Below are positions 7,830-15,149 of a DNA stretch of 64,000 bases, in pieces. The DNA is from Candidatus Poribacteria bacterium (lineage in GTDB: Bacteria > Poribacteria > WGA-4E > GCA-2687025). Both the position numbers and the translations under genes were made by a program. The notes below the pieces were generated by a model, which saw only the letters and a list, made by a program, of their open reading frames with translations, searched no databases and had not been told where the DNA came from. Where the stretch lies: assembly GCA_028818695.1 (NCBI GenBank), contig JAPPNK010000012.1:1-64000 (forward strand). The letters are read 5' to 3'. The stretch's first letter is position 1; each line of letters opens with the position of its first letter.

Positions 7830-8683
7830 TCGGGCGGACGAAGAGGCGCGTTCGGCTGAACAATGCTGCGCCGCTCCGGCGTCATTTGCGCCAACACATC
7901 CGCCGGGATCGTGTAGCCGAACCGCTCCCGCACATACCGCGGCGAATAACGGATGACGACGCTGCGGCGGTGTCCGTCATTAAGCCGCTCCGCCGACCCG
8001 TGCGTGATCGCGTCCGTAAAGAAGAGCGCGTCGCCCGCTTTTAGATACATCTCCTTGACGCCAAAGGCGGTACCCGCCGGCTTTCCCGTGACGCCGTCAT
8101 AGACGATGCCCTTGCCGTTATGCTCAAGGCGCGGATGAATCTCGGCGCACTTGTGGCTGCTCGGCACCAGAACGGGCGCGCCGTCCCCAGGGCCGATGTC
8201 GTTCAGCGCAATCAGGACGTTGATCTGCCCAACGAGCCATTCGCCCGTGTTCACTTGGCGGAAGGTGAGATAGGAGAGCGGCACATGCCCGCCGCAGTGG
8301 ATATGGATAAAGCCGCCCTTGCCGCGCACGTTTAAAAAGTTTTCGTGAATGGAGAGGCCGTTGACAGGGTTCACATACCGCCGCGCCGGCTCCGTCCACA
8401 CGGGATGGTCAATGAGCTTCTCAAAGGCGGGGCCGGCGGCGACGATATTTTGAAAGTTGACGCCGTTTTCAATGTTGTAGGTGTGCGTCTGCGTATGCCC
8501 AATCCACCGCCCGCGGCGATGCGCCGGGTCGCCGTCCCACGGCGTTTCAATATACTCCCAATGGTCGTCAACCCATTGATTGATCTCGGCAAGATGCGCC
8601 TCATCAACGGCGTTTTCTAAGATGAGATACCCCTGCAGGTCGAACAGGTAGTCTTGCGTTTTTGCGTCCATGCCGCTGTTCAT
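7826..8683 (-). CDS. Phytanoyl-CoA dioxygenase (PhyH) family protein
   Basis: About 285 residues from ATG 8683; ATGs at 8722 and 8671 are alternatives, and the open frame runs to 8809. It is an Fe(II)/2-oxoglutarate oxygenase-like double-stranded beta helix. It has 'FDLQGYLILENAVDEAHLAE' at the N terminus, a putative first iron ligand in 'GFIHIHCGGH', 'GDGAPVLVPSSHK', the distal His in 'DAITHGSAERLNDGHRRS', and the 2-oxoglutarate-binding Arg pattern 'RRSVVIRYSPRYV'. The classical HxD acidic ligand is replaced by HCGG, common in this subgroup but leaving activity uncertain. It is translationally coupled to mutY. Such genes are greatly expanded in Poribacteria; substrate unknown. Confidence 0.85.
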   Translation of the reverse strand: MNSGMDAKTQDYLFDLQGYLILENAVDEAHLAEINQWVDDHWEYIETPWDGDPAHRRGRWIGHTQTHTYNIENGVNFQNIVAAGPAFEKLIDHPVWTEPARRYVNPVNGLSIHENFLNVRGKGGFIHIHCGGHVPLSYLTFRQVNTGEWLVGQINVLIALNDIGPGDGAPVLVPSSHKCAEIHPRLEHNGKGIVYDGVTGKPAGTAFGVKEMYLKAGDALFFTDAITHGSAERLNDGHRRSVVIRYSPRYVRERFGYTIPADVLAQMTPERRSIVQPNAPLRPPE

Positions 8684-8780
8684 GGCTTCGCCCGTTTCGG
8701 TTGAAGATGTTTGTTTTCGCATTGTACAGCTGCGGGAGTCGAGACGCAAGCGGCTCCATTCCCGTTCGCCGCCGCTCCGT

Positions 8781-9761
8781 TCAGAGCAGGCGCGCCGCGT
8801 CTTTCGCAAAGTAGGTGACGATCATATCGGCGCCCGCCCTCGCGATGCTTGTCAGCGACTCCAGCGCCGCCGCCTGTTCATCCAGCCAGCCCAGACGCGC
8901 CGCCGCCTTGATCATCGCATATTCGCCGCTCACCTGATACGCCGCAATCGGCGTCTCAAACCGCCCGCGCGCCGCCCGTATCACATCCAGATACGGCATC
9001 GCCGGCTTCACCATCGCAATGTCCGCGCCCTCCTGTATGTCCAGCTCTATCTCGCGCAGCGCCTCTCGAACGTTCGGCGGATCCATCTGATAGGAGCGCC
9101 GGTCGCCGAACTGCGGCGCCGAGTCAGCCGCCTCGCGGAACGGTCCGTAAAACGCGGAGGCGTATTTCGCCGCATAGGACATGATCGGAAGATGGGCGTA
9201 TTCCGCCGCGTCCAGAGCCGAGCGGATCGCGCCGACACGCCCGTCCATCATATCGGAAGGGGCGACCATATCGGCGCCCGCCTGCGCATGCGACAGAGCG
9301 GTTTCGGCGAGAAGCGCGGCGGTCGGGTCGTTCTCCACAAAGCCATGCTCATTCAACATGCCGCAATGCCCATGATCCGTATAGGCGCACAGGCAGACGT
9401 CCGCGATCAACAGCAGCGAGGGGCATGCCCTTTTTAACGCGCGGAGCGCTTCTTGGACGGCGCCGTGCGGGTCGCGCGATTCGGAGCCAACAGCGTCTTT
9501 GCGCGCGGGAACGCCGAACAGCAGCGCCGCCGGTATGCCGAGCGAGACCAGCTCGGACGCCTCCTCAACGAGAAGGTCGGGGCTGAGCTGCGCGCAGCCG
9601 GGCATCGACTCGATGGGTCGGCGGACGCCCTCGCCATGAACGGCAAAAAGCGGGTAGATGAACCGATCGGGCGACAGGCGCGTTTCGCGGATCATGCGCC
9701 GATGAGCGTCCGAAGCGCGCATACGGCGCATGCGGAGAGGCAGGTTCAATGCGCTTTTCAT
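8781..9761 (-). CDS. hemB: Delta-aminolevulinic acid dehydratase (porphobilinogen synthase)
   Basis: 326 residues. It condenses two 5-aminolevulinates into porphobilinogen for haem, sirohaem and cobalamin. The zinc-type cysteine cluster is '[14 protein letters not shown]'. The two Schiff-base lysines lie in '[15 protein letters not shown]' and '[10 protein letters not shown]'. The length is normal. No other haem gene is nearby. The start is ATG 9761; ATG 9731 is possible. A promoter 8 nt upstream of the start implies a very short or absent leader. Confidence 0.95.
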   Translation of the reverse strand: MKSALNLPLRMRRMRASDAHRRMIRETRLSPDRFIYPLFAVHGEGVRRPIESMPGCAQLSPDLLVEEASELVSLGIPAALLFGVPARKDAVGSESRDPHGAVQEALRALKRACPSLLLIADVCLCAYTDHGHCGMLNEHGFVENDPTAALLAETALSHAQAGADMVAPSDMMDGRVGAIRSALDAAEYAHLPIMSYAAKYASAFYGPFREAADSAPQFGDRRSYQMDPPNVREALREIELDIQEGADIAMVKPAMPYLDVIRAARGRFETPIAAYQVSGEYAMIKAAARLGWLDEQAAALESLTSIARAGADMIVTYFAKDAARLL

Positions 9762-9768
9762 ACAGCGT

Positions 9769-9798
9769 ATTATGCCAGCGTTTGGGAAGGCGCGTCAA
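9769..9798 (-). promoter_or_regulatory. Predicted hemB promoter
   Basis: On the minus strand TTGACG (9798-9793), an 18-bp spacer and CATAAT (9774-9769). The ATG of hemB at 9761 would lie at or within a base or two of the expected transcription start. Confidence 0.55.
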
Positions 9799-9833
9799 GT
9801 GGGCGGAGCCGCCAAGCCCAACGAAATCGAGAA

Positions 9834-11306
9834 TTACTCCTCTTTGCGCTCAATCAAGCCCAAGTTCATTACAACGACCTTCAATTTAGGCTCTCCTACC
9901 GGCGCGCCAGGCCCTTTGAAATTCACGACTTTTTTTATCATCTTTACTTTATCGAAATAGAATGGCGCTCGAAGAGCTTCCAGCCGCTTTTGAACTGTTT
10001 CCAGCTCATTCAGTAACGGTTCCATGTCGTCTTCTGTAACTCCTCCGCTGAGACGCTCTAGGATGCTCATTTCTTTCTTCTCGGCTTCCGCTATCATCCG
10101 GAGACCTTCTTCTGTCTTTTTCCCCATTGTGCGATATTTCACAACGATTTGCATATTAGCATATAGCTTCGCTGTCTCGCCGTTTGGCAGCTCCACAGGA
10201 TCCCATAGTACCGACTCCGGCAAAACTCCAGCCCGCACCAGCATATCTTGCGGATAAAGACGATTGTCGTAAAATCCAACTTCGTCCAAAATCCGTTTCA
10301 TGGCAGCGTCCAGTTCTGCGTATTGCGGATTCTCTGCGATCTTCCGATCCACAAAGTCCCAAATGATCAGCTGCAGCTCCTCCGCTGGAGTTGTCTTGAT
10401 CAGTATCTCCCATTCTTCACGCATCAGTTCAGCTACCACATCCAGAACGTACTCCGTGTCATCCAGCCTCGCAGAGTCCCAAAGTTGTTCGGCGTTTTTC
10501 GTTCCCACATTTTCTGTTGTCTCAACCGCAGCGCGGTCGTTCTCGGCTTTCTTGCGCGCTTCCGCCTGGGGAGCGCGGGGCGTTTGATATTCAGGTTTCA
10601 GCGGGGCGTGATCCACCCTAGGTGATTGAACAGCGTTGGGCGCGCTTCCGCTGCCTGCGCTCTTGTCTGCGCTGTTGAGCCAGAGATGCGCGCCGGTCAG
10701 AGCGCTGAGCGCAAACGCAGCTCCGACAACGATTTTTGTTGTGTTGGACACGAATAAAACTCCTCCCCAAGCCGCGCGTTTGAAGCCTCCAAAGACGAGG
10801 ATGAGCGCGGCAGAAATCGATTTGAGTATCTTGCGAAGACGTTTTTTGGCGCGGTGGATTCGCAGCGCGACGGCTGAATAGGACAGACCATGCTGGGCTT
10901 GGAGCTCGGCATACGACGCCTCGTCCATATACCGGGCGCGCAGCAGCTCTCGATCCGCAGGACTCAACGACTCCATCGCTCGGCGGAGGCGCCGATTCCG
11001 CTCCGCCTCTTCTACGGCGTCATGCGGCGTTCTCCAGTCGATGAGCTCGGGCGGCTCCTCCATCGGTTCTTCTCGCTTTTTTCGATTCCATTCCCGCGCG
11101 AGGTTGCGCGCAATGGCGGCAATCCATCGGTCGAACTTCTCTGTGTCGCGCAGCTGACGCCGTTTGGAGTAGGCGCGCAGCAGCGTTTCTTGGACGAAAT
11201 CGTCCAGATCGGCGCGGTTGCGCAGCTTCCGCTGTCCGATGCGCCGGATATTCTCCATCTGGCTCAGCGCGGCTTTGTCGAAGTTGAACAGGTCGGATGC
11301 GCCCAT
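9834..11306 (-). CDS. ECF-type RNA polymerase sigma factor with membrane-anchored C-terminal extension
   Basis: 490 residues. Region 2 is at about 10-80 ('DLDDFVQETLLRAY', 'KFDRWIAAIARNLARE') and region 4 at about 105-165 ('SLSPADRELLRARYMDEASY', 'LSYSAVALRIHRAKKRLRKI'). Beyond residue 165 come one or two hydrophobic segments (SISAALILVFGGF, then TTKIVVGAAFALSALTGAHL) and about 290 more residues, charged and helical, with no recognised domain. Family knowledge: several ECF groups have such C-terminal extensions that replace or supplement an anti-sigma factor; no separate anti-sigma gene is seen beside it. GAGAGGAC precedes the ATG. Confidence 0.88.
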   Translation of the reverse strand: MGASDLFNFDKAALSQMENIRRIGQRKLRNRADLDDFVQETLLRAYSKRRQLRDTEKFDRWIAAIARNLAREWNRKKREEPMEEPPELIDWRTPHDAVEEAERNRRLRRAMESLSPADRELLRARYMDEASYAELQAQHGLSYSAVALRIHRAKKRLRKILKSISAALILVFGGFKRAAWGGVLFVSNTTKIVVGAAFALSALTGAHLWLNSADKSAGSGSAPNAVQSPRVDHAPLKPEYQTPRAPQAEARKKAENDRAAVETTENVGTKNAEQLWDSARLDDTEYVLDVVAELMREEWEILIKTTPAEELQLIIWDFVDRKIAENPQYAELDAAMKRILDEVGFYDNRLYPQDMLVRAGVLPESVLWDPVELPNGETAKLYANMQIVVKYRTMGKKTEEGLRMIAEAEKKEMSILERLSGGVTEDDMEPLLNELETVQKRLEALRAPFYFDKVKMIKKVVNFKGPGAPVGEPKLKVVVMNLGLIERKEE

Positions 11307-11721
11307 ATCGTCCTCTCTACTCTAATTGATGAACGGGGGCATTTTATTTTACAGCTATTTGCGTTTTTGGGGACGTTATAGGGCGGGCGGGGAGTCTCTA
11401 TAGGCGATGGCATTGGTTTTAGAGCGCCGTTTTGGAATGCGGAGGCTGTCTAGGAGAACTCTGGATTCCCGCTTTCGCGGGAATGACGCTGCCCCCGATT
11501 TGAACAGGATTTTCATACATCATCGTCTGTAGAGGCTATCGGGCGGACGAGGGGCGGCGCCTATCCGCCAATGTTGTCCATATGCGTCCTGTTCATGCGG
11601 CAGATTTGTTGGACAAATAAAGATTCCCGCCTGCGCAGGAACAACGAAGAGCAGTCGCCGCGCAACCCACCAATTCGCAAAAAAACGCGCCCCCGTCCAA
11701 AAGTACGGATACTATAAAGAC
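11307..11721. other. Intergenic region holding a repeat element
   Basis: 415 bp between the divergent sigma-factor gene and the DedA-like gene. It holds the family 2 element at 11396-11535 and a loose half copy of the same palindrome core near 11624-11640 (gattcccgcctgcgcagg). No small gene with a ribosome-binding site was found. Confidence 0.6.
11396..11535 (-). repeat. Inverted-repeat element, family 2, copy 1
   Basis: About 140 bp, repeated in opposite orientation at 52766-52931. The ends read CTCTATAGGCGATG and, inverted, CCTCTACAGACGATGATG. Inside are shared blocks aaaatcctgttcaaatcggg, the palindrome gtcattcccgc/gcgggaatccagag, and agacagcctccgcattccaa. No coding capacity. It is MITE-like, with ends different from family 1 but the same central palindrome. 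Confidence 0.75.
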
Positions 11722-12429
11722 ATGCTGCGTCGACTTTCACATTTCGCGTTCAGCTTCGCCGGCCTCAACGCCGCGGGCTTGACCGCCTTCACCGTTCTCG
11801 TCTGGCGGTTTGCCCATGAGGGGTTTAAGCTGATACAGCTTACCTATATCACCATCCTTGCGAACGTGTATATCTGCGTCGTGCCGCATGAGCCGCTGCT
11901 GCTTTACTACGGCAAGATGTGCGGTTACTGGAGCGCCTCTGTCGTTTCCGCCTACGGCGCCTTCGCCGCCGGCGTCATTGATTACGAAACGCTGCGCCCC
12001 TTTTTTAGACATGACCGCGTGCGAAAACTGTACGCCGACCGGTCCTCCTATAAAATCGGCGTGCGCTGGTTCTACAAAATGCCGTTCATGGTCATGTTTC
12101 TCGCCGCCTTGACGCCCGCGCCGTTGTTTCCGTTCAAGTTCATGGCGTTCTCGTCCGGCTACGGCAAATACCGGTATCTCGCCGCCATCACGCTAGGGCG
12201 CTTCCCGCGCTATCTGCTTTATACATGGGTCGCCTACAAATGGAAGATTCCAAACTGGGCGATTGCCGCGCTGGTTCTGTTGACAGCGGCGGTTGCCGGG
12301 TGGGGACTCCTTCGAGCAAAGTGGAAAAGCGGCAGCTCAGACCAAACACAGGAGGAACCAAGCGAAAAGACGCCCGACGAAAACGCGCCGCTTCAATCGC
12401 GCCAGAAGCAGGACTCCGCCGGCGCCTGA
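11722..12429 (+). CDS. DedA/VTT-like integral membrane protein
   Basis: 235 residues with four to five hydrophobic segments (about 5-25, 38-60, 70-90, 120-140, 180-200). The central 'KMPFMVMFLAALTPAPLFPFKF' and 'GYGKYRYLAAITLGRFPRY' resemble the VTT/SNARE-associated domain, where a Pro-containing re-entrant loop and an Arg (GRFPRY) are typical. Proteins of this class translocate lipids across the inner membrane. The C-terminal 35 residues are hydrophilic (SDQTQEEPSEKTPDENA). Its 3' end overlaps the convergent gene by 37 bp. Confidence 0.7.
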   Translation: MLRRLSHFAFSFAGLNAAGLTAFTVLVWRFAHEGFKLIQLTYITILANVYICVVPHEPLLLYYGKMCGYWSASVVSAYGAFAAGVIDYETLRPFFRHDRVRKLYADRSSYKIGVRWFYKMPFMVMFLAALTPAPLFPFKFMAFSSGYGKYRYLAAITLGRFPRYLLYTWVAYKWKIPNWAIAALVLLTAAVAGWGLLRAKWKSGSSDQTQEEPSEKTPDENAPLQSRQKQDSAGA

Positions 12430-13577
12430 TACGCCACCTCCAGCTCAGGCGTCTCCAGTTTCGCCTGCCCCCGATACAGCGACTCCACCCCAAAATACAC
12501 CTGCCCTGTCGTCAACAGCGTCCGCTCCACTGGATAGGTCGGCCGCCCCGTGAGAAACATCTTTTCAAGGTTGTCGCACAGCGGACTGAAGAAGCTGGCT
12601 AGGGTGGTGTGTCTGGGCGGCATCGGCAGATACATTTGCGTCGACTGAATCGAGCCGTCTCCCATGCGCGCCGCAAAGTTGAAGTCCAGGAGAAAGCCGT
12701 TCAGCAGGATCATCGTCGTTTTCAACCCGTCCCGATGCTCCATCAGATAAGCGGTCGGATCTGGGCAGACATCCTGAATGCGGTCGTTTTGGAAGTCGAT
12801 GTCGGAGCTGTCGCCTCGGCGGGGCTGGCGGGTGAAGCTGCGGGCGACAGCCGCCGTCAGCAGCTCCTGGTCAAACGCGCCGTCCTCCATCGCTTTCCAG
12901 ACCGCTTCGCCGCGCAGCGCGTGGAGCGATTTGACGCCGACCTCGCCGTCTCCGCGCCGCTCCGCCATGCATTGCGCCGTTTCCAGCCCGTGAAAGTCGT
13001 AGCTGTCGACGCCGCCGTAGCAGGCGCACAACGCTTCGCGCATTTCGACGCCGAGCGGGAATTCAAGCGCGGGCAGCCGCCAGGTCACCGGCAGCGACGA
13101 CCCCGCCATGAACGCGAAGCCGAGCTCGCGCGAGATGTCGACCATCTCAACCGCCTGATTCCAGTCGTAGGAAAGGTGCTTGTCGTTGAAAACGGGAACC
13201 GCCCTGCCGCTGTCTCGAAACACCTCGACCATCTCCATAAAAAACTCGTAGCGCGGGTAGAGATGCTGTCCTTTTTCGTTGCGTTCGTACTGCCCGTGTT
13301 CCCCGATGATGAGGACGCCGTCGACGGCGAGCGTTTCGCCGCCCAGCGTGAGAGCCTCCGCAATCGTCGGATAAATGGGGACGCCGAACCGCTCGGAGCG
13401 GTCTTGGCTAAGGTCGCGCTTGTCCGTCTGGTCAACATACATAGACGCAATCTGAACGTTGGGGATGTGATGGCGCCCCTGCCATCCGTAGCCTTCTAGG
13501 AATCGGTCGACGATATGCTGCGCGTGGGAGTACTTATGGTAGATCGTGTTGAGAGCGGCAATCTTTTTTGCGGGCAT
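12393..13577 (-). CDS. Conserved protein of unknown function
   Basis: 394 residues from ATG 13577 (AAGGAG upstream). No catalytic family is recognised with certainty. Visible blocks: 'IASMYVDQTDKRDLS', 'YPTIAEALTLGG', 'VDGVLIIGEHGQYERNEKGQ', 'PVFNDKHLSYDWNQ', 'MAGSSLPVTWRLP', 'CYGGVDSYDFHGLE'. The 'TIAEALTLGG...VDGVLII' stretch recalls the second half of a Gfo/Idh Rossmann domain, but no GxGxxG is present. The Cys/His/Glu-rich blocks suggest a metal or sugar site (inference). No signal peptide. I recall similar unnamed proteins in planctomycete and poribacterial genomes. Confidence 0.7.
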   Translation of the reverse strand: MPAKKIAALNTIYHKYSHAQHIVDRFLEGYGWQGRHHIPNVQIASMYVDQTDKRDLSQDRSERFGVPIYPTIAEALTLGGETLAVDGVLIIGEHGQYERNEKGQHLYPRYEFFMEMVEVFRDSGRAVPVFNDKHLSYDWNQAVEMVDISRELGFAFMAGSSLPVTWRLPALEFPLGVEMREALCACYGGVDSYDFHGLETAQCMAERRGDGEVGVKSLHALRGEAVWKAMEDGAFDQELLTAAVARSFTRQPRRGDSSDIDFQNDRIQDVCPDPTAYLMEHRDGLKTTMILLNGFLLDFNFAARMGDGSIQSTQMYLPMPPRHTTLASFFSPLCDNLEKMFLTGRPTYPVERTLLTTGQVYFGVESLYRGQAKLETPELEVAYQAPAESCFWRD

Positions 13578-13634
13578 GGATCGTCTCCTTTTCTCCATTT
13601 TAGCATGGACGGCGGGGCGGTTCAAGCCTGCCGT

Positions 13635-13661
13635 CTGACCTCATGCCTAAAGTTGGAACAT
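13635..13661 (+). repeat. Solo left end of family 1 element
   Basis: The bases tgacctcatgcctaaagttg, followed by gaaca, match the left terminus of copies A and B with one mismatch in the final block. The rest of the element is absent. It sits 11 bp before the -35 box of the next gene. Confidence 0.6.
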
Positions 13662-13672
13662 CATGACGAAGC

Positions 13673-13701
13673 TTTACATTTTAAGGCGCAGGAGCTATAC
13701 T
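13673..13701 (+). promoter_or_regulatory. Predicted sigma-70 promoter
   Basis: TTTACA (13673-13678), a 17-bp spacer, TATACT (13696-13701), followed by the remnant gene at 13733. A solo left end of the family 1 element lies immediately upstream. Confidence 0.55.
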
Positions 13702-13732
13702 ATGGGCATGAGCATGAATGAAAGAAGCGCCG

Positions 13733-14104
13733 ATGAATCCTGAATCGTTAGCGGCTCGTCTCATTGAGGAGCTGAAGTCAGACCCTGTGGCTTTGGCAGC
13801 TCTCAGAGGCATTCTGATACCGCAGGAGCTTCTGGGCTTGCCGGCAGAGATTGCCGACATGAAGCAGCTTCTTGCGCAGACCGTTGAAACGCAGACGAAG
13901 ATGGCTGAGGTACTGGCAGAAATGAAAGATGCGCAGAATCAGCTCATCGCCAACCAAGCCAAAATCATGCAGCGGCAGGATGAGTTCGCTGAAACGCTAA
14001 AACAGGCTGTCAATATACTGGGTCGGGTTCAAGGCGAAAATCTAGAATTCAAATGTGGGTTCCGACATCCCCGACCAGACACGCCGATACGCCGAAGAAT
14101 CTGA
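13733..14104 (+). pseudogene. Coiled-coil protein remnant with internal deletion
   Basis: About 123 residues from ATG 13733 (a longer start lies at 13718). The N terminus ('LLGLPAEIADMKQLLAQT', then 'LAEMKDAQNQLIANQAKI') is a typical heptad-rich helical front of the DUF3782/PD-(D/E)XK-associated proteins. Homologues normally continue with a nuclease-like domain. Here the frame switches after 'RVQGENLEFK' into low-complexity CGFRHPRPDTP and stops. In the +1 frame from 14052 an open stretch 'GSDIPDQTRRYAEESDVEVI' to TAA at 14126 looks like the genuine C terminus of such a protein. Together this suggests a deletion that fused the two ends out of frame. Confidence 0.55.
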
Positions 14105-14122
14105 CGTAGAGGTCATTCTTCT

Positions 14123-14350
14123 CTAATCGTCGTACGCCGCGCGTTCCCGATCCTCTGCCGCCGCGTTCAGAGCCGTCACGGTGACATGAAAAAAATCTGC
14201 CTCCAGCTCTATCGAAATCGTCAAGGCGCGCAAATCCGCCTCAAAAAGGGCGTCCTCCACCAAACGCCCCACCGCGCGAGCGCGCAAACCTTCATGCCGC
14301 GCTCCAGGCGCAAAACGCGGGTCTAGCCGCTCTGCCTCATTCTTCATCAT
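14123..14350 (-). CDS. Small protein, 75 residues, unknown
   Basis: It starts at ATG ATG 14350, overlapping the 3' end of the TPR gene by 14 nt, which suggests translational coupling. The sequence (ERLDPRFAPGARHEGLRARA, then 'ALTISIELEADFFHVTVTAL') has one beta-rich stretch in the middle and a charged tail (AAAEDRERAAYDD). No family recognised. Its position as the last gene of the SLBB-kinase-TPR run is the main support. Confidence 0.45.
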   Translation of the reverse strand: MMKNEAERLDPRFAPGARHEGLRARAVGRLVEDALFEADLRALTISIELEADFFHVTVTALNAAAEDRERAAYDD

Positions 14351-15149
14351 CGTCCATCTCCTCAAACAGCTCCGAACCGCGCAAAATATCCTCCCGCGAC
14401 AACACATCCAACGGGCCGGACGCCTGATTCGCCAGCTCGTCAAACGCGGGATTTCCTCTCAACGGGGCTAGATTCTCATCTTCCGCCGCCGTCCGCCCCC
14501 AGCCCGTGTTCAGCTCCGCCGCCGAGAGCGCATACTCCAGCCCCTTCTCCAGATCGCCTGTCTTGACAGCGATCACCGCGAGGCAGTAGATCGGCGCCGG
14601 CCAGTCGGGGCGCGCTTCTGCCGCCGCTTCAAAATACGGACGCGCCGCCTCATACCGCCCGTCCGCAAAGTACAGCTGCGCCAGGTCAAAATGCGCCTCC
14701 ACATAATCGGGGCGCAGCTCAATCGCGCGAAGCCAGGACGCCGCCGCTTCGTCCGCGCGGTTCGGCGGCCCGTCCATATACGCGCAGCCCAAGTTGTAAT
14801 GGGTGAAAGCGTCCTCAGGGTTTATCTCGAGAGCGGCGCGGTAGGCGCGCTCCATTTCCTCCGTTTCGCCCGCCTCGCGCGCTTTGAACGCCTGCCGCAG
14901 ATGCGTCCGGCGCAGTCTTTCCCGCGCCTCCTCGTCCGTATCGTCCATTTTCAAAAGCCGTTCATAGATCTCCTGCGCCGCCTCATACCGCTCCATAAAA
15001 GAATGTATCTGTCCGAGCAGATGCAGCGCATCTAGATCGTCAGGCTTCCGCTCCAGTTGCCGCTTCACAATCGCTTCCGCCGTCTCGATGTCGTCCGCTT
15101 CGAGCGCCTTGCCCGCTCTTGAAAGCCATCGCGTTCTCAGCAGTTTCAT
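14337..15149 (-). CDS. Tetratricopeptide-repeat protein
   Basis: 270 residues, no signal peptide. At least five TPR units can be seen: 'ALHLLGQIHSFMERYEAAQE', 'AFKAREAGETEEMERAYRAA', 'THYNLGCAYMDGPPNRADEA', 'AHFDLAQLYFADGRYEAARP', 'PIYCLAVIAVKTGDLEKGLE'. TPRs form helical scaffolds for protein binding. The C terminus is acidic (MDDDEE). The start overlaps the upstream kinase stop by 4 nt (ATGA), so the two are coupled. Partner unknown. Confidence 0.85.
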   Translation of the reverse strand: MKLLRTRWLSRAGKALEADDIETAEAIVKRQLERKPDDLDALHLLGQIHSFMERYEAAQEIYERLLKMDDTDEEARERLRRTHLRQAFKAREAGETEEMERAYRAALEINPEDAFTHYNLGCAYMDGPPNRADEAAASWLRAIELRPDYVEAHFDLAQLYFADGRYEAARPYFEAAAEARPDWPAPIYCLAVIAVKTGDLEKGLEYALSAAELNTGWGRTAAEDENLAPLRGNPAFDELANQASGPLDVLSREDILRGSELFEEMDDDEE

